Assembly (NCBI GenBank): GCA_031292385.1
Contig: JARLHE010000009.1
Location: 18,048 to 82,047 of the forward strand
DNA length: 64,000 bases
Direction of reading: 5' to 3'
DNA from: Oligoflexia bacterium
GTDB lineage: Bacteria > Bdellovibrionota > UBA1018
Part shown: piece after piece, positions 63,203-64,000 of the stretch
Layout: every line of letters starts with the position of its first letter
Position numbering within the stretch: the stretch's first letter is position 1
The notes under the pieces: generated by a model
Told to the model about the DNA's origin: nothing
Seen by the model: only the letters and a program-made list of their open reading frames with translations
Databases searched by the model: none
Translations under genes and position numbers: made by a program

Positions 63203-63426
63203 TTGCTTGCCTTGATTTGTGCGAATCTTTTTTCAAAAGTCTTCATCTCATCATTCGTCATCGCCACGCCTTTGTATGCGGCAACTGCCTCTATCCATGA
63301 AATGGGGCGCTTGAGCTCGCCCTCCTTGAGTTTCTTTTTGTGGAAAAGCCAGCGGATTCCTCCGCAGATGTTTACAAACTGATCCCCTAGTGTGTTCCTT
63401 ATAGGAGTAGCTCCTAGCCACTTGGC
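63199..63426 (-). pseudogene. 3' fragment of a transglycosylase-like gene cut by a transposase
   Basis: About 75 codons on the minus strand, ending in TGA at 63199 and overlapping the next ATG. The text is coherent: WLGATPIRNTLGDQFVNICG, GIRWLFHKKKLKEGELKRPI, SWIEAVAAYKGVAMTNDEMK. The pattern NIxxGIRWLFxKKxL with SWxEAVAxYKG resembles the C-terminal part of lysozyme-like/transglycosylase proteins (moderate confidence). In-frame TAA at 63427-63429 stops it upstream and there is no start, so the 5' part is missing. The transposase gene begins 27 bases away on the other strand, so insertion probably removed the rest. Confidence 0.5.
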
Positions 63427-63452
63427 TTAAGAATTGGACTGTTGGCGGCCCT

Positions 63453-64000
63453 ATGAAACGCCAATGCCCAGATTCTGAGTGTTCATCCAAAAACAGTGAT
63501 CCGAAAAAGAGATCCTTCGTCCGAAAAGGGCGCTATTTCCGTCGCTCCGACGGTCAGTGGATCCCGCGCTATCGATGCCGCCACTGTCATCGCATGTTCT
63601 CGTCAGCAACCCTTCTTCCGAACTTCCGTCAAAAAAAACGCCAGCTCAATCATCGGCTCGATCTCCTCTTCTGTTCCGGTGTTTCTCAAAGACGAGCAGC
63701 GATTATTTTAGGGATCAACCGCAAAACGGCCGTTCGAAAGTATCGATTTCTCGCCAAAGAGGCGCGCTTGGAGCAAAGCGCGTGGCTTGAGACTTTATCG
63801 AGCAGGCCCATTTCGAAAGTTCAGTTTGATGATCTTGAAACGAGCGAGCATACGAAGTGTAAGCCTTTAAGTGTTGCGCTGGCGGTTGAGCCGAAATCCA
63901 GGAAAATCCTTGGTTTTCAAGTATCCCAGATGCCTGCCAAGGGGCATCTCGCAGAGATTGCCCGCCGAAAGTACGGCCATCGGCCCGATCAGAGGGGAGA
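63453..64000 (+). mobile_element. Transposase gene (3' end outside window)
   Basis: A frame open from the ATG at 63453 to the window end, 182 codons. The N-terminus has a zinc ribbon (RQCPDSEC and later YRCRHCHRMFSS), followed by a helix-turn-helix (CSGVSQRRAAIILGINRKTA). The start of a DDE-type catalytic domain is VQFDDLETSEHTKCKPLSVA, whose Asp is the likely first catalytic residue, with ILGFQVSQMPAKGHL after it. Architecture matches insertion-sequence transposases with a zinc ribbon (IS1/IS1595-like). The left end of the element should lie between about 63400 and 63450, where TAGGAG-TAG-CTCCTA forms an inverted repeat. Confidence 0.82.

Noticed and set aside
63251..63490. 79-residue minus-strand frame
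   Set aside because: The neighbouring frame at 63199-63426 is coherent and linked by ATGA to the next gene, while this one is a mix of transposase antisense and out-of-frame text.

Overview
The window is a dense, GC-rich bacterial chromosome segment with short intergenic gaps, many 4-base ATGA start/stop overlaps, two tRNA-Glu genes and no rRNA. It carries many secreted proteins and lipoproteins, small outer-membrane barrels, several unrelated secreted proteases, an MCE/MlaE lipid-transport pair and a receiver-TPR protein. This fits a Gram-negative bacterium of the Bdellovibrionota/Oligoflexia or deltaproteobacterial type. That placement is inferred from gene content only, since no rRNA gene is present. 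The shikimate, inositol-lipid and tRNA-charging genes point to a free-living organism with full biosynthesis, not a reduced symbiont.

Layout. 1-9.4 kb: a partial methyltransferase, a deoxyhypusine-synthase-like enzyme, a pair of exported proteins with an HExxH motif, a SixA-like phosphatase convergent with Ppx/GppA, an EVE protein overlapping a ferritin-like protein, and dUTPase. 9.4-14.3 kb: a Fic protein whose start codon lies in a palindromic operator, hisS, an IolC-type aldolase and serB. 14.3-19.3 kb: MlaD/MlaE divergent from a large MMPL/RND exporter, then a 70-nt palindrome. 19.3-23.1 kb: an inositol-phospholipid operon (Gfo/Idh/MocA oxidoreductase, inositol-3-phosphate synthase, CDP-alcohol phosphatidyltransferase). 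23-31 kb: small housekeeping proteins, a nitronate monooxygenase, a metzincin lipoprotein, a LuxR-type regulator, a Pro/Thr-repeat secreted protein, GluQ and a sedolisin lipoprotein.

31-37.6 kb is a compact six-gene operon (aroA, aroE-aroK fusion, aroB, aroQ, aroC, class II DAHP synthase). It encodes all seven steps from erythrose-4-phosphate plus PEP to chorismate. 37.6-46.3 kb holds envelope proteins, tRNA-Glu(CTC), a Cys-rich/barrel protein, a VIT transporter, a DUF4142 protein and a two-component system followed by an HtrA-like protease. 46.4-51.6 kb: a HAD-GH65 fusion enzyme coupled to a universal-stress-like protein, then CbpA/CbpM. 51.6-54.1 kb: a lysyl-oxidase-fold lipoprotein translationally coupled to a PQQ-type sugar dehydrogenase. 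54.2-57.2 kb: a pseudo-receiver protein with a PilZ-like C-terminus, followed by a receiver-TPR protein. 57-61.4 kb: Na/Pi cotransporter, RutE-type reductase, a phospholipase-D-like protein and a nitroreductase.

From tRNA-Glu(TTC) at 61.56 kb to the end the sequence looks like accessory DNA. It has a strong terminator, a run of hairpins with a 12-bp copy of the tRNA 3' part, a small protein/nucleotidyltransferase pair, a frameshifted secreted-protein gene, a truncated transglycosylase-like gene, and a transposase that runs off the window.
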